From Cranoglanis bouderius (Eukaryota; Chordata; Actinopteri; Siluriformes; Cranoglanididae): a DNA stretch of 64,000 nt. The notes under the pieces are model-generated. The model had not been told where the DNA came from. It searched no databases and saw only the letters and a program-made list of their open reading frames with translations. Positions 1-28,700 of the stretch are shown piece after piece. The position numbers were made by a program, and so were the translations under genes. The stretch lies in NCBI GenBank assembly GCA_023630585.1, contig CM042543.1:14237760-14301759 (forward strand), written 5' to 3'. Position 1 is the stretch's first letter; every line of letters starts with the position of its first letter.

Positions 1-2796
1 TAGTTTTACTGGGGGGGGCTCACTGACCTACACTTGTCAACAAACATATGATTGATGATGACCTTTGACCTAGACCTGTCAAAAACCAAGGTTAAGAAAT
101 GTACCAGGTAATCCTCTCTCTTACACTGTATGAACTGCTGTTTTAGGTTAACGTACTTGGGGTTTTATGTAAAATAAAATGCAACCATTCATGCGATAAT
201 GGTACAATAATGCGATCTAGAGAACATAGCACAGAATCATATAACCAAGATGATTTTTTTTTTTTTTGCCCAAATACATTTATCCCAAGCTTAACATTTC
301 AGATCTATCAAAAGCATTATGAATTTTACTATAGACAAGGCTTCTGATATTTAATAACAAAATAGCTTTCAAGCCCATAGTTACTCTAAAGTACTCCTGA
401 GACAATTGGTATATAATTTGCACATCTAAGATGCAAGGGGTTCAATATTCTGATTAATTAACATAGCACTATTTAATAAAATTGTGTTGATAAATCCGGC
501 CATCAGAAATATTACAATTCCCCAGTGGAATTGAATAAACTGCACATACAAACACAATAGGAGACTGCAGTACAGTGTCTCTTGTGTTGTCACTGCACCT
601 GTTTCATCCATTACCACAAAATGAGTGGAACTACTGTAAACAAGTAGAAGCGTTTGGAGAGGAAACTCCAAATTATGTGTATGTGTATTATGTGATTATG
701 TGTATCATAAAAATCACTAAAAGCGGAGATACTGAAAGCAAATTATTAGAGGACATACTATAAACATTGCAAAATGTATAAAACTGTCACATTGTGTTTT
801 GTATTTGTGCTTAAATCATATACAAGTACCACATGCAATATCATTAATCATAAACATGATGAACAATAAAACCTACACATGAAGATAATCTGACCATGAT
901 TTCCTTTCTGTGATATGCCATATTTTAACGTTAGGATGCACCTATGAACAGATACATCTCAGAGCCATGATCTTACTGTGTCAAAGAAAGCAGCCTTAAC
1001 TGAGCTATATTTTATTACATATTGGTTTATGTGGGGAAAACCCCACTAGAATAATTAATAAATAAATAAATAAACAAACAAACAAACAAACAAACAAATA
1101 AATAAATAAGTGTTTCTGGTTTGTCAGATTTATTTAACTTAAACCTCTATGTCTTGTTTCATTTATCAATCAATGTAGGTGTGATCAGTCTTAATATATG
1201 CGTTCCTAATAGCAAGTGATGCAGATGACTTCAGTGGTACAAAGATCATTGCTGGAGACAAAGTGGGACAATCCTATAATGAATAACGTCTTCAGTATAT
1301 GCAAAGTTTTACAGCTTGTGTTTTTACAAATCTGTTGCAGGTGTAGCACTGCACTAGTAAAACAGATCAAATAAAATAAAATGTACAAATTTTCTTACTG
1401 CACATAACCAGGAGCATTTTCATATTTTAAGATGATTTCTGTGTGAAAACATGTGAACAAATAACAACAGCAACCCTGAAAACATGTTTACAAAAACATA
1501 TAGTATTTAATGTATTATAACTAATAAAACATGTTCTTACATGGGTTCAACTAAACAAATCTCAAATATACAGTCCTTAAGTTACCTATTTGAAGAAATA
1601 TATAGGCTTAATACATACAGTGTAACAGGAAGATAGATAACTTATACTACAGAGCTGGATTTATGTGTTAGTGAGCTAACTTTGAGGTAAGCTTATAATA
1701 GACCTGAGTTCAGATCATTACCTTAAACAGTAGCATGCTAACCCTTAAATCCATCTTAATAGTACAGTATGTCTTTCAATACTGTTCTTTTTTTAATATC
1801 TTAAAGATGCTGTAATCGATTGTTAAACAAGAACCGTCTCTATCACTAAAATAGATGCACTGAAAAAGAAGTCTCTGTCCAGTGTGACTGTAGAGGCCAA
1901 AAAGAATGACGCTCAACCAAAATGTCCAGTTCCACCAACGCTGCCAAAAATAACGAGTGCCACAGAAAAGGAAGCATTCAGTTAGCAATAGGACCAAGCA
2001 ACCAGGAAAGAGGAGTAAATTTCCTTGTTGCTTTTCTGTGCTAGAGTAACCTGAGAGATTTGCGAGGCTTGAAAATTGATGCTAAGCTTTGCTTTGCTGC
2101 TTGTATGTCATTCACTTAGATGCAGCTTATAGAACACTCTAAGAAAAAATGAGTATTAAGTATATTTTCCTTGTCGCTTGGGTGGCAGCCTCAAGGGTAC
2201 AGCTTACCTTTAGTATGTATCTTTTACCTGTATGTAGTGTCGCTTTCCCCTAAAAGCTAATCACGGTCCGTTTATGTACCTTAAAGCATTTTAAAAGGTG
2301 CACTATATCCACGTGTAGAGTTGAATATATACATATTAAGGTACAAAACATGTTCCCATGAGTGTACAACCCCAGACACAAAGAAAAGTCAAATTTAGCA
2401 CTATTGTACTACTGCATTTGCTAACTACTGGCATGAAACATCAACACTTCCTGGATCACTGTGCTATATCATGATACCATCCTACTGTATGTTTATGCGT
2501 CTATGCAGGGAGGTGTGGATGAAGGGTGTGGGTTTGGACATGACTGTGAGGTTGTCTCTTTTACTGACAGTTAACACGATTGCAAACCTCAATTACAGCA
2601 GCTTTAAGTGTGAATTCTAGCTACTGTAAGAGAGTGAACAATACTGCACTGATTCAGAAAATAACTTCCTATTATACATTAATAATAATCTTAAATACTT
2701 ATCGAACATTTACCCAAATACTACACAGTATTATTCATTTATGTAACATTTTAAAACAATGTTAATTATTACTCATATGACTTAAATGGTCAAAAC

Positions 2797-2870
<74 letters not shown>

Positions 2871-3746
2871 TCTACGAAACGCAAGACATGCAGCTAATGC
2901 TGAACATCTATATAGATTTGATTAAAGCTACATTCTGGAGAAAATGCCGTCGGTGGCTCTGCTGAGCAGAAGTGCTTATTTTATGTACTGTATAATATAG
3001 TGACTATATGTAAAGCACATGATGTATTAAAAAACAGATGCTGAACAGAATTGCACAGCAACTTATAAGAAAAAAAAACACTATTTAGAAAGCAATAAAC
3101 TTGCTAAAAAAAAAAAAAAAAAACAGAAGTCAGGCTTCAAAATTCAATTTATGAAATTCACAGGATTTCTGTCTATAGTGAGGTTACGACCATTTAAGTC
3201 AAGTTTTTGATCTAAAGTACCACATATGAATTTGTTCTACAATTATTCATGAAAAATAATTTACTGAATAACATCTATCTTAATATGTACAGTCATTATA
3301 AACACACAGCTCCCACATAAAAGTGTACATTAAAAATACAGCTATAAAAATACCTCGACAAATGACGACTTCACATTGACTTTGACACTGGCAGTTAAAC
3401 ATGATTCATTTTTGCTACATTTTAACAGGCATCTTATATATTTAAATTCTTTTCATACCTGTTTATACCTAGATTACCATATGTTTATTCTAAAATATTC
3501 ATGAAAGCATATGCTGTCTTAAGAATATGATATGGTATAGTTTTACATCTCAACTTAGAAAAGTTGCATTTGTTATTTCATTCCCATATTCTACATTCTA
3601 GCATTTTGCCGTTTCATGAGTAATGCTTAAATCATTATTTACTGCTACACCGGTATATATATTCATGAGAGTCCTTTTAATGATTGGTTCAAATTAAACA
3701 TGAGCAAATAGTGGAAAATGCGTTATCGTAATGAACTGATAATGTA
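1..3746. other. AT-rich flank beyond the 3' end of grm1; no gene recognised
   Basis: No coding exon recognised. The region may carry grm1 3' UTR. It holds simple repeats: an (AAAT/AAAC)n tract at 1058-1108, a 72-bp (TA)n at 2798-2869 and an A-run near 3104-3122. Short open frames here show no family resemblance. Confidence 0.6.
2798..2869. repeat. (TA)n microsatellite
   Basis: Uninterrupted alternating TA, 72 bp. Confidence 0.98.
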
Positions 3747-3752
3747 TTTATT
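3747..3752 (-). other. Candidate poly(A) signal of grm1
   Basis: AATAAA on the minus strand about 70 nt past the grm1 stop codon. Native 3' UTRs of this gene can be much longer, so this is only the nearest candidate. Confidence 0.25.
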
Positions 3753-3819
3753 GGCAGCTCGTGTAAGTTTCTCAAAAACAGATAATTTATGTTATTTGTG
3801 TTTCAAGTTTTTCCTTCAT

Positions 3820-20790
<16,971 letters not shown>

Positions 20791-21238
20791 GGTCCAAAAT
20801 GGTTTAGTCGCTGAATCATATCTGTAGCAGAGACTGTTGGAGTGAAGAAGCGACCTGGGAAAACTGTGTGTCCGTGTATGCTGTATCAATGATCATCTGA
20901 CATCCTGCAAAGAGAAGTGAACACTCTGTCATACAGGTGTATAATAAACTTTACGCAGCCTGGAAAAGCGCCTGGTGAGTAAGTCAGCACCATGGACAGC
21001 AGTCTCAATCACTGCATCTCCTCACCCGAACCGAACCGGATCATTTTAGTACCGTTATGTTCTCGTAGACGAAGAATTACACATCTTCTAACGTTTTTAC
21101 TATTGTTTGTAATGGAAAACTGAGAACTGCTATCTGCGCAAGTAAAAAAAATTCAAACACAGTTCAGTCATGTGGCTCATCTGCATGATTATATCTGATG
21201 TCTATTCAGTGTGTTTTGCTCTGATGATGGAGATTTAC

Positions 21239-21440
21239 CTGAAATCCGAGAGAAAGGCATTTCCTCTTCCGCTCTGAAGCATTCAGTGTCATACCAAACT
21301 GCAGTTCACTTTCCACTGAGCGACCGGTTTCTTTTCTTCACACCTAAAGCGCGCGCGGATGCCCCCCCTCCTTCATCTAATAACTGCATCCAAAAGCGGG
21401 TCACATCAACCGCAGACTCCATGCGCTCTCCAATACTGTT
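21239..21440 (-). other. grm1: Probable 5' non-coding exon and promoter area of grm1
   Basis: The first coding exon begins with a good acceptor (exon edge about 20904), so at least one upstream non-coding exon must exist. On the minus strand a donor of the form TTTCAG|GTAAAT lies at 21238/21239, downstream of a GC-rich stretch holding GCGCGCGC near 21350. The right edge is a guess. Inference from splice signals only. Confidence 0.35.
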
Positions 21441-21663
21441 AGGATAAATTCTTCAGAAGCACGCTATTTTAATTATACATCTGAAACAAATACGTATGTT
21501 TTAATTTTCAGTCATTACTTTATTTTCTTAGTTGATCTATATCTTGCACTAATGCCAAATTATAGCAAATAACTACTGATATCTCCTTAAATTTGGTTGG
21601 GCTACTGTACACATGAAATACTGAAATATGATACCACATCCGAAAAATAGAACACATAGAAGT

Positions 21664-21666
<3 letters not shown>

Positions 21667-21711
<45 letters not shown>

Positions 21712-21724
21712 CACACACACACAC
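21667..21724. repeat. (AC)n microsatellite
   Basis: Nearly perfect CA repeat with two interruptions, between the grm1 5' region and the shprh promoter. Confidence 0.97.
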
Positions 21725-22033
21725 CTCACGGTGAAATCATATACATTTCATATGTGATCATGTTTTTCCCACATGTGATTGTGAGTAATATGTGATCACG
21801 AGAAAAGGTGTGAAGGTTTATTTCACTGTTATGCCCTGAACTTGCACATGAACTGAAGTAAATCGGTGACACCTTACTTAACATTTGAATTTGGAAAAAC
21901 TAACCCGTGTGAAATCCCCATATCAAGTTTGTGTGACCTCTGTCTTTCTCTCTCTCTTCCTAATAGCCGACCCAAAAAAAAATATATATTTCGACTTCTT
22001 CAGTAGTTTGTCGCGTCAATAAACAGAGATCTA

Positions 22034-22125
22034 CAGCGCCATCTAGCAGTCTGAACACGAACACGCTCGAGCGTTGTTTTGGACCCCAAAACTACGTCAC
22101 TTCCGGAATTTTAAACATGGCGGAA
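22034..22125 (+). promoter_or_regulatory. Probable TATA-less promoter of shprh with CTCF-, CRE-, ETS- and YY1-like sites
   Basis: Seen in order: a CTCF-like site on the minus strand (22034-22049, CTGCTAGATGGCGCTG), a CRE-type TACGTCAC (22093-22100), an ETS CACTTCCGG (22098-22106) and AACATGGCGG (22115-22124), a good YY1 motif. YY1 motifs of this kind usually lie just downstream of the start site in housekeeping promoters. No TATA box. The coding start of shprh is about 580 nt further on, and an acceptor TTTACAG at 22573-22579 suggests a 5' UTR intron. Inference from motifs. Confidence 0.55.
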
Positions 22126-22704
22126 CGCTATGAAATATATCATATTAGTGGCGCTAAAGCTGAAAGAAAGTGATTTCTGTCTCAGCACGGAAGACAGATG
22201 TCCGACAACTGAGTAGGAATAAAATATTATTCGTTGCTTTGTTTACTTTGTATGTATAATCGCTTTGTAGTCGGTAACTCCTGCTAGCTAACACGGTGAC
22301 TGTAGTGTTCCTGTCTGTTATTGACTGTCTGCAGGAACTCTGTTAGTTTAAGTAAACTGATAGCTGGAATCTTTCATTCAAGATTCGTAATATGTTTTCT
22401 TGAGTTTAAACAAAATATGTCCTCATCAACGATAACAACATTTAATATCACGTTATCTAAAACGAGGTACTAGTTGCGTTAGTGTAAAAGGTCTGGTGTA
22501 ACCTCAGTAACCAAGAAGATGCTTAATTTCCCACTGTTATTAAATAAAAACATTTCAGCAACACTCTGTTGTTTACAGGTTTGCACCTCGGTGTGAGATG
22601 TAATGGTCAGCCGGATAGCAGTGCCTGAGTGGTTCAGTGTAAGGATCCCATCTGGATCAGTTGGATTTCTTTCTCCAGACCTGTAGCTGCTTCCATCTTA
22701 AAAC

Positions 22705-25700
22705 ATGAGCAGCAGGAGGAAACGTGCAGCGCCTGTCCGTGTGGACGAAGAGGCCAAGAATAAACTGAACTGGAACATGCATGAGCACCGCAGGACTGAG
22801 GGGGATTTTGAGGACCTTGGGGCATTCTCCCAGCCATCTGTGAGCTATCAGCCTGACCCTGTTCCTGATGTAAGCAATGCAGAGGTACACAGCCATTCCT
22901 CCCTTCTGCCTGTGGAGAAGGAGGAGGAGGAAGCAGGAGGCTCCATGCAGGACATCTCACCAGAGACCACTGAGCTTAGTGTGCCTTCAGTGTCTGCTCT
23001 GGATCCAGGCTGGAAAGCTCTCATTGGAGAGTTTGAACTCTATCCAAAGGTCCCTGTTGAGCTTGCAAACATTACTTTTTGCCTGCAGCAGACTGGAGAT
23101 GTGCTGTCACTAAATCTAGCTAGCACAAGCTCAGAGGAGCTCACAAGCTGCCCTGTTGAGTGCTCATTTGGTGGATTATCACTGGAGGATTTGGACTGGC
23201 TGCAGAAAAGGAAGGTCATACAGCTCTGTCATTTATCTGGAGAAGGATCTGTAAAGGTACTTGTTTGTGTTTGGAGTGACTCGTGTATTAACTATGTCTC
23301 TATATGTGTATATTTGTAGAGTACAAAACGTTAAGTGTTTGGTAGATTATGAATGAAGCTTTTGTCTCCTGCACTTGCCTGCTTAGTACATTCCACATTG
23401 TTGTTTATTGAAATAAATTGTCCTTGAGTACACACACACACACCCCAAATCTGTTATATTTATGTTTCTGGTGCAGCTAAAGATATTTCTTATGGAGTCT
23501 GGATTGGGACGACCAGAGTTCCTCAGTGAAGGAAACGGACGCTTAAGAAGAGCCAATCAGCTCTTGCAAAAACTAATGGAACTGTTCCATGACTTCATTA
23601 TCCCTGGTATATACAAATAACCATACTTTGTGCTGACAAGTTTAATATATGTTATATATGAAATAAGCTTGACATAGCACTTGACTCATTTCCCATGGCA
23701 GAGATCATGGAGAATGAAGAGGAAGAATGTGACACTGATCTGGAGAGGCAGAATGTGGAAGAACTCTATGACTATGTCAGACATGTTCACCAAAGAGAAG
23801 AACAGAAGCAGAGCTTTGACATACAGCAACCAGCCCTCATCCCAGTGCTCCGGCCGTACCAGAGTCAGGCTGTCAGCTGGATGCTGATAAAGGAACAGTA
23901 CAAGACTGAATGCTCCCAAGGTAAATGTATTACTCCTGTCAGTCTGCATTGTATTGTCTTAATGGAAAGACGGGTGATAAATTTAGGGAACAACACCATG
24001 AGCCACTAGAACAGCGTCAATGTGTTTAGTATAACAGTAATGGTTTGCAGTGATTTTTCCCTCTAAGAGGACAAGTTGACCCAAAGCATGAAATGCCCCT
24101 GCAGCTTAACTGTGCCACCAGACACCTCCAAACCTGCCTGTGGTCTTACATGGTGCACTAATGCACAAGCATCACATGCACTGAATATACACTTTCAACC
24201 ATAATTTCCAACCCTGTATACTGATGTCTTTACTGCGGATCTAAATGCATATGTCACTTTAATGGCTGGTCCTATTGAAACCAAGGCAGTTGAACATTGT
24301 TTATGACTGAAGCTCCCCAATAATCCATTTTTCAAAGTTGCCAGATCTTTTTCTCTCGCCATCTCAATCCAAAATTGATGTCAACTGAGCCTGCTAGAGT
24401 ACGGTAGTGCTAGAGTATGGATGTTAATTGCTTAATTATTATGCAGTACACCAGTTTGAAAGCATTTTCGCTCGTCATGTTTATCCACTCCTTTATTAAG
24501 GTTTTTCCTTTAATTTTTCGCTTGTCTGTATAAATGTACAGTACTGTGCAAAATTTTAGGCACATGCAAAGAAATGTAGAGCAGAGATACCTTCAAAATA
24601 ATGAAATTAAATATTTCTACATTTTGAAAAAATAAATAAATACCGTAAAGAGCAGTAAACAGTAGTAAATGAAACAAAGTCAATATTTGGTGTGACAAAA
24701 AAAAAAATTAAAGTAAAGTAAAAATAGTAGTCTCCGGTACAATTTGTGCAGTTTTATAAGGAAATGAGCTGGTAAGTTTTATTGAGTATCTTGCAGAACC
24801 AGCCACAGTTCTTCTGGGGACTTTGACTTTCGCATTTGCTTTTTATTTTTGCAGAAAAACCCAGCAGCCTTCATTGTGTTTTTTTGTCTGAAAAGTGTCT
24901 CTTACATAATATGCTGCTTTGTTTAATGACGTACACACATTTTTCTGTAAAATTTAATTTTGTGCTAGAAAACTAATGTTTGTGAATCTAAAATGTTTTT
25001 TTGTACTGACTTGATCATTTAGAAGTCATAAAGTAAAAAATCTATAACAAAGTTTGTACTAAAAAAAATAGGGTGCCTAAAACTTTTGCACAGTACTGTA
25101 TATTGACAGAATTTGCTGAAATATATTTCATTATACGCACAATTGTTTACTCAACAGAACAAAAACTACATTTCCTTTGGAGGGACGTGATGACAATGTG
25201 TGGAAAGAAGCTATTTTATAACCCCTACACAGGCTGGTAAGAAACAGTATGCTGATATGTGTGCATCCCAATCAAGGACAGTATTAAGGCATGATTTGGG
25301 CATTTAACTGAAATTGGTGCTTGCATAATGTTCTGAATCGTAATGATCCATTTTAACTAGTCTGATCCGGGAGTTTCCGCTGGCTGGGGTGGACTGGCCT
25401 GGAGGAATCCTTGCTGATGAGATGGGGTTGGGAAAGACTGTAGAGGTGCTGGCCCTTATTTTGTGCCACACTCGCCAAGGCTTAAAGCAGAGTACTCTTA
25501 CCTTACCTGTGGTAAGTGAAATGCAATATGGGTCAGAAATTACAAACATGAAGAGACAGTGGCACAGTGGATAGCATTAACGCCTCACAGGTCCAGGGTC
25601 CCTGGCTTGATTCTGAACTCAGGGCACTGTCTGTGTGGAGTTTCCGTGCATGTTCTCCCTGTGTCCACTTTGGATCCCTGTGTTCCTTTGGGTTTTTCAG

Positions 25701-28700
25701 GTACCTACCACCTGAACTGAATGTGTGTGAGTGAGAGTTACAAACATCCACATTTTACTCCATTCTCCATAAATAATATGATTTTCGTGTTGTAAGAGAG
25801 TAAGTAATGTGCAATTCCTCATTAATGATGTGTGGTTTCTTAAACATGTGTTTGTGTTCACCAGGGACAGTCCGTGAACTACTATGTCCCTCCTCCCCCA
25901 TTAGAGAGGCAAAGTATCAAGCAGTGTGAGACAAAACCAAGAGAGAAAATCACCCATCCTGGTAAGGAGCCATACAGTGGGGGAAAAAAGTATTTGATCC
26001 CCTGCTGATTTTGTACGTTTGCCCACTGACAAAGAAATGATCAGTCTATAATTTTAATGGTAGGTGTATTTTAACAGTGAGAGACAGAATAACAACAAAA
26101 AAATCCAGAAAAATGCATTTCAAAAAAGTTATAAATTGATTTGCATTTTAATGAGGGAAATAAGTATTTGACCCCTTCGACTTAGTACTTGGTGGCAAAA
26201 CCCTTGTTGGCAATCACAGAGGTCAGATGTTTCTTGACATTTCTTGGCCACCAGGTTTACACACATCTCAGGAGGGATTTTGTCCCACTCCTCTTTGCAG
26301 ATCCTCTCCAAGTCATTAAGGTCATTTTCAATGCCCTGGATGAGGGAAGGAGGTTCTCACTCAAGATTTGACGGTACATGGCCCTGTCCATCGTCCCTTT
26401 GATGTGGTGCAGTTGTCCTGTCCCCTTAGCAGAAAAACACCCCCAAAGCATAATGTTCCCACCTCCATGTTTGACGGTCGTTATGGTGTTATGACTTGGG
26501 GTCATGGGCAGCATTCCTCCTCCTCCAAACACGGCGAGTTGAGTTGATGCCAAAGAGATCTGACCACACCTGACCACAACACTTTCACCCAGTTCTCCTC
26601 TGAATCATTCAGGCAAACTTCAGACGGGCCTGTACATGTGCTTTCTTGAGCAGGGGGACCTTGCGAGTGCTGCAGGATTTCAGTCCTTCACGGCGTAGTG
26701 TGTTACCAATTGTTTTCTTGGTGACTATGGTCCTAGCTGCCTTGAGATCATTAGCAAGATCCTCCTGTGTAGTTCTAGGCTGATTCCTCACCGTTCTCAT
26801 GATCATTGAAACTCTACGAGGTGAGATCTTGCATGGAGCCCCAGACCGAGGGAGACTGACAGTTTCTTTCATTTGCGTATAATCGCAGCAACTGTTGTCA
26901 CCTTCTCACTAAGCTGCTTGGCGATGCTCTTGTAGCCCATTCCAGCCTTGTGTAGGTTTACAATCTTGTCCCTGACATCCTTGGACAGCTCTTTGTCTTG
27001 GCCATGGTGGAGAGTTTGGAATCTGATTGATTGATTGCTTCTGTGGACAGGTGTCTTTTATACAGGTAACAAACTGAGATTAGGAGCACTCCCTTTAAGA
27101 GAGTGCTCCTAATCTCAGTTTATTATCTGTGTAAAAGACACCTGGGAGCCAGAAATCTTGCTGATTGATAGGGGATCAAATACTTATTTTCCTCATTAAA
27201 ATGCAAATCAATTTATAACTTTTTTGAAATGCGTTTTTCTGGATTTTTTTGTTGATATTCTGACTCTCACTGTTAAAATACACCTACCATTAAAATTATA
27301 GACTGATCATTTCTTTGTCAGTGGGCAAACGTACAAAATCAGCAGGGGATCAAATACTTTTTTCCCCCACTGTATTTGTGATTGCTGGTTGGTTGCATTC
27401 ATACTTACTAGCCTACAGATTCAGCAATATTTCGTGAATTATTATTAGTAGTAGTAGTAGTAGCAGTAGTATTTAATAAAAAGCTTTTACATTACATACC
27501 GTAACTACTATATTAATGTATATGTTCTTGTTCTTAACAGCTGTCCGTGTGATGCTTCTGACTGCCATTAAGGAAATGAAAGTTGGAAAAGGAGCCTCAA
27601 TCAATGCCATTTTTACGTACCTCCGGACTATGTACAAATATGATCCTCTGAAAAACCGCAACCACATTAAAAGGACGCTGACAAAAATTATAACTGAAGG
27701 TTTAGTGGAACAGGTCAAAGGTCGAGGATTGGCTGGCTCCTTCAAGCTGGGAAAGAACTACAAAGAAAAGAAGAAGAAACCCGTTACCCCAGTAAGTATT
27801 CCTTATATTTCAGTATGTATTTTCATGTTAGCATTGTGGAAATATTATGGCAGCATCCATCAGGTTGCCTTATCTTATGCGTTTTACTGGAATGTTGTTC
27901 GACATAATTTAAATCTTGACTCTAAAATACAGGGGCAGGTTTCAGGGGCAGACAAATAAATCATTTTTTGGCTGGGAATATTTATATATATATTTCTAGG
28001 ACAGTTATATTCTGTACTAGATGTAGGATATCTTGTATTACTTTAGAAGTGTATTTTAAATATTCTTGAACAACATACTGGGTGTGTTTGGTATGTCCTT
28101 TTTATACAGTCATATTATGTAAACAAAAAAATTGTTTAAGAATATTATTTTTATAATTCAGTATTATTGAAAGTCATTATTTTTTATAGCAAAAGTCAAC
28201 TGGGGAGGCTGCTCACAGGAGAACATCTCGTCGTTGCGCAGGCCAGGATCGAGAATCAGTTATGAACTCCTCAAGTGCAGCTTCTGACTCTGAGGACACA
28301 CTGTGCAGCCTGGACCCTCCTGTACTCACAGAGGAACCAAAGCAAGAGCATGATTCACAAGCAGAACCAGAGACGCTCTGTGACAAACCCAGCATTAAGA
28401 TGAGCCTAGAGAACAGCCAGCCCCCGGTTTCAGGTGATTGTGAGAAAGAGACAGCGGATTGCCATGTGGCTAATGCTAAACCAGGGCCGATGGAGAGTAA
28501 TGAAAATCACCAGCTAGAAAATCCTCAGTCGGATATTACCCAAGGTTCTCAGTCAGAGCCTCTTCCTTCTCCAATTCGAGCATCTGTGGTTCCATTCAAT
28601 ACACCTGATTACCGGTTTGAGTGTATCTGTGGGGAACTGGGCCTGGTGGACTATAAAGCTCGGGTGCAGTGCATGAACTGTCTGCTGTGGCAGCATGCTG

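Noticed and set aside
20791..20889. 33-codon N-terminal extension of the grm1 frame
   Set aside because: It begins at TTG with no ATG; the ATG at 20790 gives a proper signal peptide.
21211..21447. 78-codon plus-strand frame upstream of grm1
   Set aside because: Lies over the inferred grm1 5' non-coding exon and has no homology I recognise.
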